A stretch of DNA of 64,000 bases from Halichoerus grypus. Taxonomy: Eukaryota > Chordata > Mammalia > Carnivora > Phocidae. Positions 23,567 to 34,818 of the stretch are shown piece after piece (position 1 is the stretch's first letter; each line of letters begins with the position of its first letter). The position numbers and the translations under genes were made by a program. The notes beneath the pieces were generated by a model that was given only the letters and a program-made list of their open reading frames with translations, searched no databases and had not been told where the DNA came from. The stretch lies in contig NC_135719.1 in assembly GCF_964656455.1 (NCBI RefSeq), positions 10,643,163 to 10,707,162 on the forward strand, written 5' to 3'.

Positions 23567-24424
23567 TACAGTCCTGTAGGACCACCATCTTCAGCCCCAC
23601 TGGCTGCCAGAGCCAGGTGATCTAGAGGCATCCCCTGGGCAGCGACCACAAAAACTGGGGCATCAGACATAAAGAGCAGGGTGCGAGATGTGGGTAAAGC
23701 TCCGCTCCAGGAGCTATTAGTGCTCCAGAACATGGTAGAGGGTGAGCACGAAGATAGCACCTGCCCTTCAGGTCTCCAGAAAGGATCACAGTCAGCCGCT
23801 AGATGTGTATTTAATTAGAAGCCTGCCCCTCAGGCCACAGTCATGATGATTAGCTAATAGGCCTCCTTCACAGAAATCTGAGCTCCTGGGTCTGTAGCCT
23901 CTTGCTATGCCCTGGGGGTGACAACTGTTTAAGACTTCTTTCCCAGTTGGTCCTGTGGGACCTGCCCTCATAAGCCCATAAGCAAAGGGATGCCCATGTG
24001 TCTTCTGGCAGGAGTTGCAAAAATTGGGGTGTGTGAACTCCTTTTTGGGTGACACAGATTATTGCAGTCTCTTGGGATCAGGAACGCAAGCTCCCCCAGC
24101 CTCCAGAGCCAGGAGATCAAGAGGTGTCCCCTGGGGGGTGGCCACAAAGCTCAGTGCACCTGATGCATGTAAAATCTCCAAACTTAGAGTGAAGGAGGTG
24201 CTTGCTTCTATTAGAACCTCGGCCCCGAAGGGCAGGCATCTAATTTAACAGGCCCCTCTAGGAGCCTGCTAGAACACTCTCCAGGGACGGAGACTGGAAG
24301 ATGCCATGTTCACACTTTCCCTAGACTATACTCCATAGTGACTTTCAAGAATAAGAAATCCACTTGTGTTTTGTTTTATTTTTGAGGGGATATGTGATGG
24401 TTGAAGATGAATACAAATATCCAC

Positions 24425-24610
24425 CACTTATTTTCTGCTACATGCCTGGCACTCTGTTAAGCATCTTTACACTAATCACTTCACTTAATCTTCAAGACAA
24501 CCTCATGAGTTCAGTGGACATTATCAACTCCATTTGAAGAGTGCAAACTTAAAGCTAGAAAACATAAGTCATGTGCCCAAGTTCACGCCACTAGAAAATG
24601 GCAGTGGTCT
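24425..24610 (-). repeat. MIR (minus)
   Basis: The reverse MIR pattern: CATGCCTGGCACTCTGTTAAG, ATCACTTCACTTAATCTTC and CATGTGCCCAAGTTCACGCC. Confidence 0.75.
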
Positions 24611-24619
24611 AGGGCAAAC

Positions 24620-25200
24620 CCTGGTGCATTCACACATTGACTTAATAAATATTGATTAAGCACCTATGATGTTCCAGACACAGTATTAAGTACTTTGGTG
24701 CTGGGCTGATTAAAAACAGATATAGTCTTTAACCTCTATCTACCAAGGAAGAGGAATAGGAATGAGTTGTACAAAAAAAACAAACAAAACAAAAAAACAA
24801 AAAAAAACAAAACACATGTTGGAATAGCAACAAACAGAGGCACTAGAAAGAAGAGTTACATGGCACTTGGAAAGCCTAAAATAGAGGCATTTGACCTAGT
24901 CAGTAAGGTTGGGAAGGTCTCCCTGATGTGTCTGAAGCTGAGGTTCGAAGATCACTATGGGCAGAAGGCATAGCATAAACAGCATGTGCAAAAGTCCTAT
25001 GGCAGGAAAGATGATGGGGTCTATGAGGAACTAAGAGAAAGCCAATGTGACTGACACAGAGAAAGCAAAGGGAAGAGCGGTACACAATGTACCTGGAGGA
25101 CCAGACAGGACCAGGCCATGTAGAGCCTTAGGGGCCACAGTGAAGAATTTTCTTCTAAGAGCAATGGAACCTCACTGAAAAGTTCTGAGCAGGGAAAACA
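24620..25200 (-). repeat. Ancient L2-like interspersed repeat
   Basis: The left end is the reverse L2-type terminus (TTAATAAATATTGATTAAGC, then GATGTTCCAGACACAGTATT). The body (GGGAAGGTCTCCCTGATGTG; GCAAAAGTCCTATGGCAGG; CAGGCCATGTAGAGCCTTAGG) matches the same old repeat as 9110-9520. An A-rich simple tract (24770-24812) lies within it. Confidence 0.55.
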
Positions 25201-26283
25201 TTGAGCTACTAATTTAGATACAAATTTTCTTCCTTACTTTGCCAGTGGAAATGAGGTCAAGTAAAACACCCACATTATGGAGAGGCGAGGGAACAGAAGA
25301 AACAAGGGGACAATGTTTTATGCTTTTTCTCCTTGAGGGTATTGACCTAACCACAGATCATTAGCAATAGGGTGAATAGTCTACAGGACAAACATTATGT
25401 GAAAACCCACAAAGGACCCACCTTGGCTTCTAAAATGTTCTGCCAGTAGAAATCTTGCCCCAGTTCTCAGTTGTTCTTAAAACACAGTTACATGAGAAAC
25501 AGATGAATTTTATTTGCTTTGTCTATAAACCAACAGATTTAGGTGCCTACTCACCCAGTGTGGTAGTTAGTAAGACTAAACAAGCATACAAATCAAACAC
25601 ACCAATGTGTAACTACTGACGTCCTGCATCTGAAGTGTTTGCTGGTGTTTTTGCATGATGTGTGGGGGGCTTCCTCTCTCTGTTAAAGGACCCCAGGCCC
25701 TTTTAGATATACAGGGTTCCCCTAGAAGAAATAAACAAGGCAAGTCAAAGTTGGTTTCTTTTCTTTTATTGAAGTGAGCATATGCTCATCAGCTCTGAGA
25801 GAGAATTGTGGCATAAGAGAAAGAACTTGAGCACCTTTGGTGCATTTCTAGGAAAATCAGACATTTTGTGCTTACTTCTGTCTTCATGAATATTAAGTTT
25901 TTGAACTGGAAGATGTTTCTTTATAGAATAAAAAGGAAAAGAATCTCAAGTTCAGTTCCCCGCACTTCAGAAAGGACAAGACTGTATAACAGATCTTAAA
26001 AGACACAGAAATGGAAGGGGAACGAAGAACATTCTAGAAAACAGGTCTTTTATTTTCTTTGGACCTTAGACAGCAGAGGGTACTCAAATAAGGCTGTTCC
26101 ATGATCTCACTGTGTCCTGTTCACAGGGTTGAAACTCACATATTACATTCTACAAAAGCAGCAGGGTAGTCCCTGCTGTCTCCAGCTGGGACTCTCCCAC
26201 TCTTCAGTGAGCCCTACATGATGCTTCTGGGTCTGGCCTCCACCAATGTCCCCACTCTGCTCAGATCTCTCTCCTGTACTTTA
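25201..26283. other. Unassigned intergenic sequence
   Basis: About 1.1 kb with no gene or named repeat. There are no frames of note. Confidence 0.4.
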
Positions 26284-26750
26284 TGTGGTGGTTTTAAAAT
26301 ATGTCCACAAATTGAAATTTCTCCCTCCAAATGGTGGGGCTAATTTCTTACCCTCCTTTTGAATGTAGCTAGACTTCTTGACTCACCTCTAAGATAGAAT
26401 ATAGTGGAATTGGCAGGATGTGGCACCTGCCAATAGGCCACAGCAGATATCACAGTTTCATCCTTCCTTTCTTTCTTAGAACACTTACTTTGTGGAAGCC
26501 AGCTGCCATGTTGTACGGACACTCAGGCAGCCCAAGGGGAGACCCACATGTGAGGAATGAAGGCTTTCCTCCAATAGCCACATGAGTGCGCCATCTTGGA
26601 AGTGAATCCTCCAGCCCCAGTCAAGCTTGCCAATGACTGCACCTGCAGCCAACATCTTGAGTGGCCCTGAGCCAGAATCCTCTAGCTCAACTAAATTCAT
26701 AGCCCATAGAAACTAAGAAAATAAAAGTTTGCTGTTTTAAGCCTCTACAT

Positions 26751-26875
26751 CTGAATCTTGTCTCTAGACACCTGAAGCCTAAGATGGTGCCTGACACATA
26801 GTAGACACTCAAGAGACATAGGAAGGAAAGAATGGATGGATTTCTTCAAGAAAGGGAGGGCTAACTATTATTAAT
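26751..26875 (-). repeat. Inverted duplication, arm A (inserted copy)
   Basis: The 125 bases here are the reverse complement of 28629-28753, with 3 mismatches and no gaps. The homology stops sharply at both ends. This arm lies inside the tail of an MLT1-type LTR and has no poly-A tail and no target duplication, so it does not look like a retrotransposed copy. Because the other arm is continuous with a longer L2-like repeat, I infer that this arm is the derived one. Confidence 0.93.
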
Positions 26876-26879
26876 TTTG

Positions 26880-26907
26880 ATTGCTATATAATTTGTTATA
26901 TAGCAAT
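26880..26907. repeat. Perfect 12-bp hairpin at the insertion junction
   Basis: ATTGCTATATAA (26880-26891) and TTATATAGCAAT (26896-26907) are perfect reverse complements with a 4-base TTTG loop. The right arm belongs to the LTR tail consensus. The left arm does not, so it looks like a short fold-back copy of the right arm. Confidence 0.9.
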
Positions 26908-26939
26908 AGATAACTAATATATCACATAATAATAGTAAC

Positions 26940-27250
26940 ACAAAAAATTTAATAATACTTTACTAGAATATAATCTCCTTGAAAAAAAGAATCAGGTCTG
27001 TGTCTCACCACTAGAACCTCAGTACATGGCCCAAAGTCAGTATTCAATACATATTTGTGGGTTAAATGAATGATAAGACTTTAGTTACACTGACTGGTAT
27101 TATGTTATTCATTATACATGTATTTTCTCATGTAATTCTCATAGCTATTCTATAAGGTATATTTTTTATCTTTGTTTTACAGATCAGTAACGTGAGATGT
27201 AGCAAGATGAGGTATGCACATTGTGGAATCTCTGACTCCAGGACCTAAGG
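26940..27250. repeat. L2 3' end (plus) followed by MIR (minus)
   Basis: 26960-27075 has the L2-type end (ATATAATCTCCTTGAAAAAAAG, TCAATACATATTTGTGGGTT). 27085-27250 is a reversed MIR (TTTTCTCATGTAATTCTCATA, TTTGTTTTACAGATCAGTAA). Confidence 0.6.
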
Positions 27251-27879
27251 CTTAACACGGGAGTCTGTGCCCGTCCCGTGGACTTAGATCTAGCCACCAT
27301 GAGATGTGTTTTTGCACTTGCTGTACTATCAGCTAGAGACATGTTCTTCTCACACCTCACCTCAGAACTCTGACAACTGAGCCAAAACGTGCCAAAGCTC
27401 CTGTGGAGGTGTAACTGCCATATGCTCTCACAAGAAAGCATGAGAACAAGCTCAGTTGCTTAGGATGGGAAGACCCAATTCTGCTCCTAGAGGAGGAAGG
27501 AGGGGCAGGACCCACACAGGGCAAATAGGAATAAGTCATTGTCCCTCTCAGCAGGGCCTGCTCCTCTCACCATGGTTTTACACAAGTCAGATCTCTAGCA
27601 TTGGCAGCAAAGCTTTAGGCTGGTTCGGAACGGTAGAAGCAAAGTGCCCAGATCTAGGCAAGATCCACCACGGGAGTCTACTTGGATTCTCCAAACACAG
27701 CACACTCTAGAGAATTAAGTTCTAGAGCTCCAAGTCTCTAAATTGCATTCCTGGCCCCTCTCTAAGCCTTGATGGAAAAACGTTGAGTTGTTGAAAACAA
27801 GGGCATAAGAGATTAACCTACGAAATCCAATCAACAATCAATTTGTAGTGAAGACTAACCAGATATGTTCTTGTCTAAA
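27251..27879. other. Unassigned intergenic sequence
   Basis: No repeat or gene recognised. Overlapping frames of 60-85 codons on both strands have no domain. Confidence 0.4.
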
Positions 27880-28103
27880 TACACAGAGTCTTGGGGCGCC
27901 TGGATGGCTCAGTTGGTTAAGCGACTGCCTTCGGCTCAGGTCATAATCCTGGAGTCCCAGGATCGAGTCCCGCATCGGGCTCCCTGTTGTCAGCAGGGAG
28001 TCTGCTTCTCCCTCTGACCCTCCCCCCTCATGCTCTCTCTATCTCATTCTCTCTCTCAAATAAATAAATAAAATCTTTAAAAAAAAAAAATACACAGTGT
28101 CTT
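27880..28103 (+). mobile_element. Young CAN-SINE with target duplication
   Basis: The body is 27893-28090, head GGGGCGCCTGGATGGCTCAG, tail AAATAAATAAATAAAATC plus poly-A. It is flanked by TACACAGAGTCTT (27880-27892) and TACACAGTGTCTT (28091-28103). The copy is close to the ones at 12.98 and 34.95 kb. It lies in the spacer between the two arms of the inverted duplication. Confidence 0.96.
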
Positions 28104-28619
28104 TTTGGTAACCTACTTTTTCCTTTTAAAACATAAAAATCTGGAGTGCCAATGTAATTTAGAAAGAACTTGAGAGTTTCCTTTTATGCTGTTTTGGGAC
28201 GTTCTGCAGATTTCATGAAATGCTGTGGCTCTGGGATGATGTTTAAACTTGGAAATAATCTTACCAAACTTTGCCCTTAATATCTTAGTCCTTCCTTTAG
28301 GATGGCTAATTTTTTGTGTGTGAAATTAATTTTTGAATAGAGTTCCAGAAGCTTTTATGGCCCACGAGAGAATCTTGAGATACTACATTTTGATATTTTC
28401 CCAATAAGCAGCTTATTTTTCTGATAGGAAAAGAGGGAAGTAGGGAACATATCTTATTTTTTAATGTCAAAATAATTTTTAGAGGAATATTTAGTAACAT
28501 AGAAGCTCACTAGTACTACAAGTAAAAAATGTAGGTTATAAAATAGTATGTATATTATGATGTTCTCACATTAAATATATAGAAAGATTTATGTTTATAT
28601 CTACAAAAGACCAAGCTAG
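28104..28619. other. Unassigned AT-rich sequence
   Basis: No gene or named repeat seen. Confidence 0.4.
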
Positions 28620-28628
28620 ACATGAAAT

Positions 28629-28753
28629 ATTAATAATAGTTAGCCCTCCCTTTCTTGAAGAAATCCATCCATTCTTTCCTTCCTATGTCTCTTGAGTGTC
28701 TACTATGTGTCAGGCACCATCCTAGGCTTCAGGTGTCTAGAGGTAAGATTCAG
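28629..28753 (+). repeat. Inverted duplication, arm B (probable source)
   Basis: This is the partner of 26751-26875 (122 of 125 positions match in reverse complement). It is continuous with a reversed L2-type end (ACTATGTGTCAGGCACCATC) that runs on past 28753 into GCCCTCAGGTAGCTCACAGCC, which the other arm lacks. The spacer between the arms is 1753 bp and contains a CAN-SINE. Confidence 0.93.
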
Positions 28754-29085
28754 TTCTGCCCTCAGGTAGCTCACAGCCCAGTGAAAAAGTCACTGAAATA
28801 AACAAACAGTTAGAAGAAACTAGATTTATAAAAGGCAGTAGGGCACAGTGGTTCTGAGTACTTAGCCTTATGATTAACACAGATCCGAATATAAACCATG
28901 GTTTTGTACTTAAAATGTGCTCTTAAGCAATTTTTCTCACTTCTCCAACTCCAATGTCCACCTGTGCAAGTGGGGATAGAACTACCTACCTCACATGACA
29001 GTCATAAAAAATCATCTGAATGTGAGGCAGTAAGCATGGACCTGGCCATAGTAAGCACTCGATAAATGGCCACCACTGGCTGTTA
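28640..29085. repeat. L2-like end (minus) followed by MIR (plus)
   Basis: 28640-28830 is a reversed L2-type end with part of its body. 28835-29085 is a MIR in plus orientation (GGGCACAGTGGTTCTGAGTAC, TCTCACTTCTCCAACTCC, then CATAGTAAGCACTCGATAAAT). Confidence 0.65.
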
Positions 29086-29554
29086 TGACAGAGGACAGAA
29101 TGGAAGCTCAGAGGAAGCCAGCAGGCTCCTGAAGATACAGATCCCTGCACTCACAGCCATATGACTAACCCTGAACTGGTAATGATGAATCACTAACCTA
29201 GAGTTTGTGTTCTTTGCAAATCCAATATGGGTAAAACCTGCCATTATTATCTTACAAAAATGTCCATAATCTACAACACCCAACTCCTGTCTGATAAAGC
29301 CACTCTGTTTTAGGTGGTTTTCTTTTTTTAAAAGCTTTTAGCTTCACTTATATCCAAGGCCCCTTCTGAAGACCCTGAGGTAGCCCCCTACCACATGGCA
29401 AATCCCAAACTAGCTTAATGGCCTTCACCAGAGACCCCCAGAGTCCTGGCTTCCCGCATTTCTTCCTTTTCCTTTCTCCTTTTTCTCTTCCTTTTACAGG
29501 AAATTTTAGTTCCTATCATAACTAAAATAATTCCTGAATCTTACCTCCTCGGGA
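29086..29554. other. Unassigned intergenic sequence
   Basis: No gene or named repeat seen. Confidence 0.4.
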
Positions 29555-29775
29555 GGTGGCATGGTGACGGAGTGAAGGCACAGCCCTTGGAGTCAGGCAG
29601 CCCTGAGTTGGAATCCTATGGTTCAGGGCCCAGGAATGTCAAGCAAATAATCCACACCAGTCTCGTCCTTATGTGTTTGCATGAGAGTAAAAATTACCTC
29701 ATGGGTCTGTCAGGGAGATGAAGGTCACTAGCCCAGTAACCAGCACTTGGCACATGCTCTATAAATGTTAGTTTT
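29555..29775 (+). repeat. MIR (plus), diverged
   Basis: It has the MIR left part (GGCATGGTGACGGAGTGAAGG, GGAGTCAGGCAGCCCTGAGTT) and right end (CAGCACTTGGCACATGCTCTA, TAAATGTTAG). Confidence 0.65.
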
Positions 29776-30045
29776 CTTCCTTTTTCAGTAAGAATGATGT
29801 ATTGACTGTATTTACACACAGACTTTTAGGACTCTGCCACGGAGGGCCAACATGCCCTCGTTTTCCTTTCAGATGCATCCAGAAGTAAAGAGGCCTTTCA
29901 GATGCTTTTAAAGTTGCAGCCCAGATGAACTAATTAAGTAGTTTTGAGGGGAGGGTACAAACCTACTCATTTTTAGCATCATCAGACTGTAGTGACAAGA
30001 GGAAAAAGGAAAACAACATTGGTCAAATGGATGGAGAGCTCCATC

Positions 30046-30107
30046 TGAATGAATATTAGTGAGGAGACATAGAACATGAATGAATATGAGTGAGGAGACA
30101 TAGAACA
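30046..30107. repeat. 31-bp tandem duplication (two units)
   Basis: Units 30046-30076 and 30077-30107 are identical except for one base (ATTAG versus ATGAG within the unit). This is a local head-to-tail duplication, probably recent. Confidence 0.95.
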
Positions 30108-32484
30108 GCCTGAATGAAAAAGGGTTGAATTGAAAGGTTAAATTGAAGGGTGAAGAAACTCTAAGGTCAAGCAAAATGACCCAAATGTTTTATTCACCCA
30201 TTTATGCAGATTGCCACTCATTCAGCAACTATCAGGTACATGCAGAACACTATCCCAGAAAAAATGAAAGGCAATATCCTCTGTTTGCACAAGAGAGAAT
30301 TTGGTAGATAAAATCAAACCTACATCCTTGATCTCTTCTCTCTTTACGGGGCTCCACATTCCATTACCTGCAAATACTGTTTACAGGTGCTCTCTATTCC
30401 CTCTCCTCCTTAACACACCTCAGCTGTTTATTATGTACCTGCTCTCTGCTGAATCCAAAGGATATTCTCAAAGGATACCAATAACTTTTAATTGCCAAAA
30501 CAATGGGCTGTTCCCCGCCCCCCACCCAGCTCTTCACCAGCTGGGTTTCTTCCTGGTTTCTACACAGTTGACTGTTCCTTTCTCAAATTTCTTTCCAGGT
30601 TCACTTGTGTTGCTTCGCTTTGATTCATCATCTTCATTGTTGGCAAAGTTATTTATCACAAATCCAATTCTGCCCCTACTGTTCTCCTGTTTAGAATCCT
30701 TTGGCATTTTCCTATGACCTAAGGGATAAAGTATAATTTCCATAATGCTACCTAGACAGGCCCTTTGGACGTTGGCTCCAGCCTGTTCTGCCGCTTTGTT
30801 TCCTGTTAGTCCCCTTAGAAACCTCATGTCCAGTGATGTGAAGCGACTTTTTTTTCAAGTTGGTCAGGCTCTTCCAACCCTCCATTCCTCTGCTTCCATG
30901 GGCTTCCTCAGATGGAGATCTTTTACTTCTAGAACATTCCTGGGCTTAACATCAACTTGGCCACCCTCAAAACTGCTATATGCCTGTCTCCATTTCTAGC
31001 TTTGAGTTACTTTAATAAGAAGAACATACTTTCTCTTGATGCCCTAAGGTCTAGCCAAATGCCTGACACATCATAGGGGGGAAAAAATCAAACTTTGTTG
31101 GATAAATGAGGTTCTGTTGGTTTACCTCTATAATTTCTCAATTGTCTGTATCCTTATTCCCATTCTCTCTGTGGTCTCCCAAACTAGAGAGTTAAGTCTC
31201 TTACTTAGACCGTCAAAGAGGCTGTTATTATTCTCTCCTGTGTTCTATTTCTCCTCACTAATATTTATCCAAAACACAGAAGCCAGAGTAACTTTCCTAA
31301 CATCTTACTTACACATCAGCAGTTGGTAAATAGCCACTGATTCAGTCCCCCAGTGATGTCCTGCCAGCCTAGCTACCACCACTCCTCCTCTCCAAGGCTT
31401 TAGGTTGGAGGAACCTGGCATATCGGGGGATTTCTAAGACTTGGCTCCAAAGTAAGACCAACATTGATTCCACTTGATTGTTCAGCCTATACATAAATGT
31501 CTGCTTACAAAGCTGTCAATGGCTGACATAACCTATCAAATAAAGGTGAAGTTCCTTGTCATGGAATTAAGGCCTTCATAAATAGGTACTATTCAGCCTT
31601 ATTTATAAATAATATGTATGATATCCTATATGAGAGTATCTCAAAACGTAATATGTTTATGAGTCATTTGGGGGATTTTGCTCCAAATGTAGATTCTGAT
31701 TCAGTAGGGCTAGAGTGAGGGCTCCAGACTGCATTTCTACCAAGGGCCAGGCAATGTCGATGCCTCTGCTCCACAGACCACAGCCTTGAGTAGTGAGGGA
31801 CTCAATCCAAACCACCTCTGCCCCCATGTTCCTACTTTAACTTCCAGTTGGAATGCTCTCTGGTCTCCATTAATTGATTAATCCCTCAAAGCCAAGCTCA
31901 AATGCAACCTTCTCACTAAAATGTTCTCTTGTGTCCTGAAGTAAATATGAACTCTTTTTCCTTGGAGTTCTTGCATGTTTGATATGGGAAATCAATCACC
32001 CAAAAGGCATAACTAGCAAAGTTTTTATATATATTTCCACTTTAAGATAAGTTTTATTGTTTTCCTATTAGTTGACCCAATCATACCCTACACATTCATT
32101 ACTAGTTCTACATAGTAATTAAAGTACTTGAGAAGGCTCCCATTCATTCATGATAAAATAACCAGAAAAAATGTGAACAACCTAGATTGTGAAGAATTGC
32201 ATGATAATAATTTATGTTCATAGTAATAACCCAGAAGCACAAGGAACCTAAAATAGCTTCTGAATTATCAAAGAAAGGTTAAAATTACATTCAGCATATT
32301 TTAGTGTGAAGTGAATTTGATCGTGTTCTAAGTCTCTGAAAACTGATATTTGGCATATGCATGTGTGTGTGATAGGTCCCAATTCCTTGAAAACATATAA
32401 GGACTATATAATTGTCTTTTACAGTCACATGTCATGTTCACCACCCTTAACACCAATTCCATGCCTGCATTCCCCTAACACATG
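30108..32484. other. Intergenic sequence with faint L2 and MER5A traces
   Basis: 30190-30270 and 31840-31970 have weak L2-type phrases. 31640-31790 resembles the MER5A hAT element (TCTGATTCAGTAGGGCTAGAG, CTGCATTTCTACCAAGG). A 138-codon frame (30301-30717) has no recognisable domain. I see no gene. Confidence 0.4.
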
Positions 32485-32510
32485 CACACACACACACACA
32501 CACACACACA
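32485..32510. repeat. CA microsatellite
   Basis: A perfect (CA)13 run, probably length-polymorphic. Confidence 0.95.
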
Positions 32511-34818
32511 TACATGTCCGTGCATGTAGGCCGCATGATTTCTCAGGGAAAAAAACGGAAATCTAGGAGTCTACTGTACTCCCTAAATTCCCCAGATAAA
32601 CTCCTCAAGGCCCTCAGTTTTTTTTCCTAAAGCTGAAAACCTTACAGTTATCTGGACTCAACCTAGGACTGGTTCTTTCTCCATTTTTATGTATTCCCAT
32701 CATTAATGCATATTCATTCCATAGGGATTTGCAATGGATTACAAAGTACACACAACAAAATTTCAAAAACAAATTAAGTTAAATATGCAGAAGAAAAAAC
32801 AAGGGTTGAATGTGAATGAAGCCAGGAAGAGTGGCTGCCTGGCCATGGGTTTTGTAAGATGCTACATAATCGTCAACCTGGAGCAAGGATATCAGCACAT
32901 GGACCTTCCCCTTCCTCCTTCCTCTTCTGCTCCCATAGCCCACTAGGGCAGATGAACAGGTGTTTCCCTTCTTCCTCTTCTCTGGGGATTGCTTGTACAC
33001 CTGCCCTCCTCATCCAGAGGTAGCATACAGCTCCCTATGTTCCCTGGGATTATATTGGTATTGTTGCTTAATATGTTAGGGAAACTAAGTCACACAATTA
33101 TTTCAGTTTTTTTTTTTTACCATTATCTTCAATACATCCTCCCCCTAGTAAGCTTTTGTACTCTCCCTCCACACTAAGGGCATTTCCCTTTGTCCAGGAA
33201 TCTAACTCCTTTCAGGAAAGTGGTAACTAGATCTTGTCCTGCACTTGTGTCCATCTTCCAAGCCCCCAGAGTCTGGCCAGATGAACCTCATTATTGGCTG
33301 AAAGTTTCACTTCCCATTAATGGGAATCCTTTCTTAGTCTCAAGAAACTTGACTTTCCCAACACTGGCTCTGTCTTCAATGGGATCTGGCCATACAATCA
33401 GGCAAAGCTTTCCTCTGCATGGACCAGCTCTCCAGCCAACACCACCTGCCTCATCCTGCCTTTTGCCTCCAAAGTGTGGCTCAAGAAACAGGTGCTGGCT
33501 GAGCGGTTCTCCATTCCCTGGTTTCCCAGGAATGCTCATGCTGCCCCTCCCTCCACCCCCGTCCAGTTACCTTTAGGGAGAGGTCTTTCCAGGAAAGTTT
33601 AATAGTTTGTATATCATAGGCATCCATATTTCACAGGGTGGATCTGTCAAAATTTAGGAAAGCCAGGGAGGCCTGGGTCAAAACCCTGAGAGAGGATGGG
33701 CAGGCACTGCGGGATTCTCAGCAGACAGAACGAGGGGAGGGTCATAGATCTTTATCTCGAAGGCCTCTTCATGGATTCTTAGTCTTTGAAAGAAGTCCCT
33801 TCCTGGAGAAGAAAACAAACCCATCTCCAGGGCATAATCTCAAGTCAACAACGAAGGGCCTGGGACAAATTTGGAATGGCCATGCTATAGAGAGGGAGAC
33901 TGGAGGCCATTGCCTGGCCAGAAGGAAGACTCAGAGTAAGCCCTCTGAGTATGCAGAGCCGCTGAAGAGTGGGTTATCCATAGGATGAGGCCAGCAGAAA
34001 GCCCAGGTTGTCTTAATCAGTAGAAGGAGTGACTATACTTGGTCCTCAAAGCATGAGGGGAAGAACTTCCTTTGTAAGAGAAGTAGGAAACTGAGTAGAG
34101 GCAGGCCAGACGTGGCTGCTACTGAGCAGGGTCATCCAGTGGTCTTCTAGTCATTGAGCATTCAGTGCCTAGAGGCTCTACTGGGGTCTTCTCCTTGGCT
34201 GACCTATTGCCTATGGAAAAGGCACTAGAAATTTGTTAGCACCTGAACAGAGTCTTGAACTTTGATGAGTGGAAGGGAAACTGATGGGACTGGCAGAATG
34301 GACCAGAAGTTTTCCTGAGCTACAGCAGCAGTGGGCTTGCTGCCCCTGATACACAGACTCTCCCTTGTATTCTTCCTTGCTTTGCTCTCTGTCTTCAGCT
34401 TTTAAGAATCCTTTGATTCCTGATTGCCCATAAATTGTCTTCAGCATGGCTCAAAGCTTCAGGATTTATACTGGCCTGTTTCTTATAAATCTACCTTACT
34501 TCTTACACACAATTTGCCTTGATCTCAGTAATTTGTCTGCCTTGGACAGCCTGTATGATGATCACCTTCTGGTTCAAATTGCCAGGTGAGAGTTTTCTAC
34601 CTCCTTCCCCCGGGGGCTGAGGTTGAGTTTTTTTAAACAGTTCCTATAGGTCCATACAATAATGGTACATTTTACAATCAACGGCATCTTAAATTCTGTG
34701 AATTGCAGTGATGATAAGTTGCAGTAAGAATTGTGAAGGAATGCAGAGTGGCCCAAGGAGGCATATAGGCTGACCTAATTTAGATGGAAGGCCTTTGTAA
34801 ATAAATGATAGGTAAACT
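32511..34818. other. Unassigned intergenic sequence
   Basis: About 2.3 kb without a named repeat. The longest frames (33190-33576, 128 codons; 33638-33988, 116 codons, both plus) have no domain-like pattern, and the first overlaps an 82-codon minus frame. I do not call genes. Confidence 0.4.

Larger units (their letters stand above)
21360..24290 (-). mobile_element. L1 (L1MA-type), minus strand, with ORF1-ORF2 deletion
   Basis: The 3' end is on the left (21360-21600, the reverse of the L1 3' UTR and final ORF2 codons). 21600-22870 is the last part of ORF2 in reverse. 22870-23060 is ORF1-like, and 23060-24290 appears to be the L1 5' region. The middle of the element (the ORF1 end and most of ORF2) is missing, so this is a deleted copy, not a simple 5' truncation. 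A CAN-SINE sits in the 5' region. Two related motifs near 23595-23660 and 24090-24160 (both with the CCAGAGCCAGG block) suggest repeat units in the 5' region. Confidence 0.75.
26284..26925 (+). mobile_element. MLT1-type MaLR solo LTR, interrupted near its 3' end
   Basis: It begins TGTGGTGGTTTTAAAATATG and follows the MLT1 consensus: GAAGCCAGCTGCCATGTTG, GGACACTCAGGCAGCCC, TGAGTGCGCCATCTTGGAAG and AGAAAATAAAAGTTTGCTG. The tail (TTTGTTATATAGCAATAGAT, then AACTAATA) is at 26892-26925. Between the GTTTTAAGCCTCTACAT block and this tail lie about 140 bp absent from the family consensus. Those contain the inverted-duplication arm at 26751-26875 and a hairpin. Confidence 0.75.

Noticed and set aside
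23595..24160. Two similar motifs (CCAGAGCCAGG blocks) as a CRISPR-like or tandem array
   Set aside because: There are only two diverged copies about 490 bp apart, in the 5' region of an L1. They are best explained as internal repeat units of that element.
33190..33988. Two adjacent plus frames (128 and 116 codons) as exons of one gene
   Set aside because: They are in separate frames, have no shared domain and no convincing splice signals, and the first is overlapped by a minus frame of similar quality.
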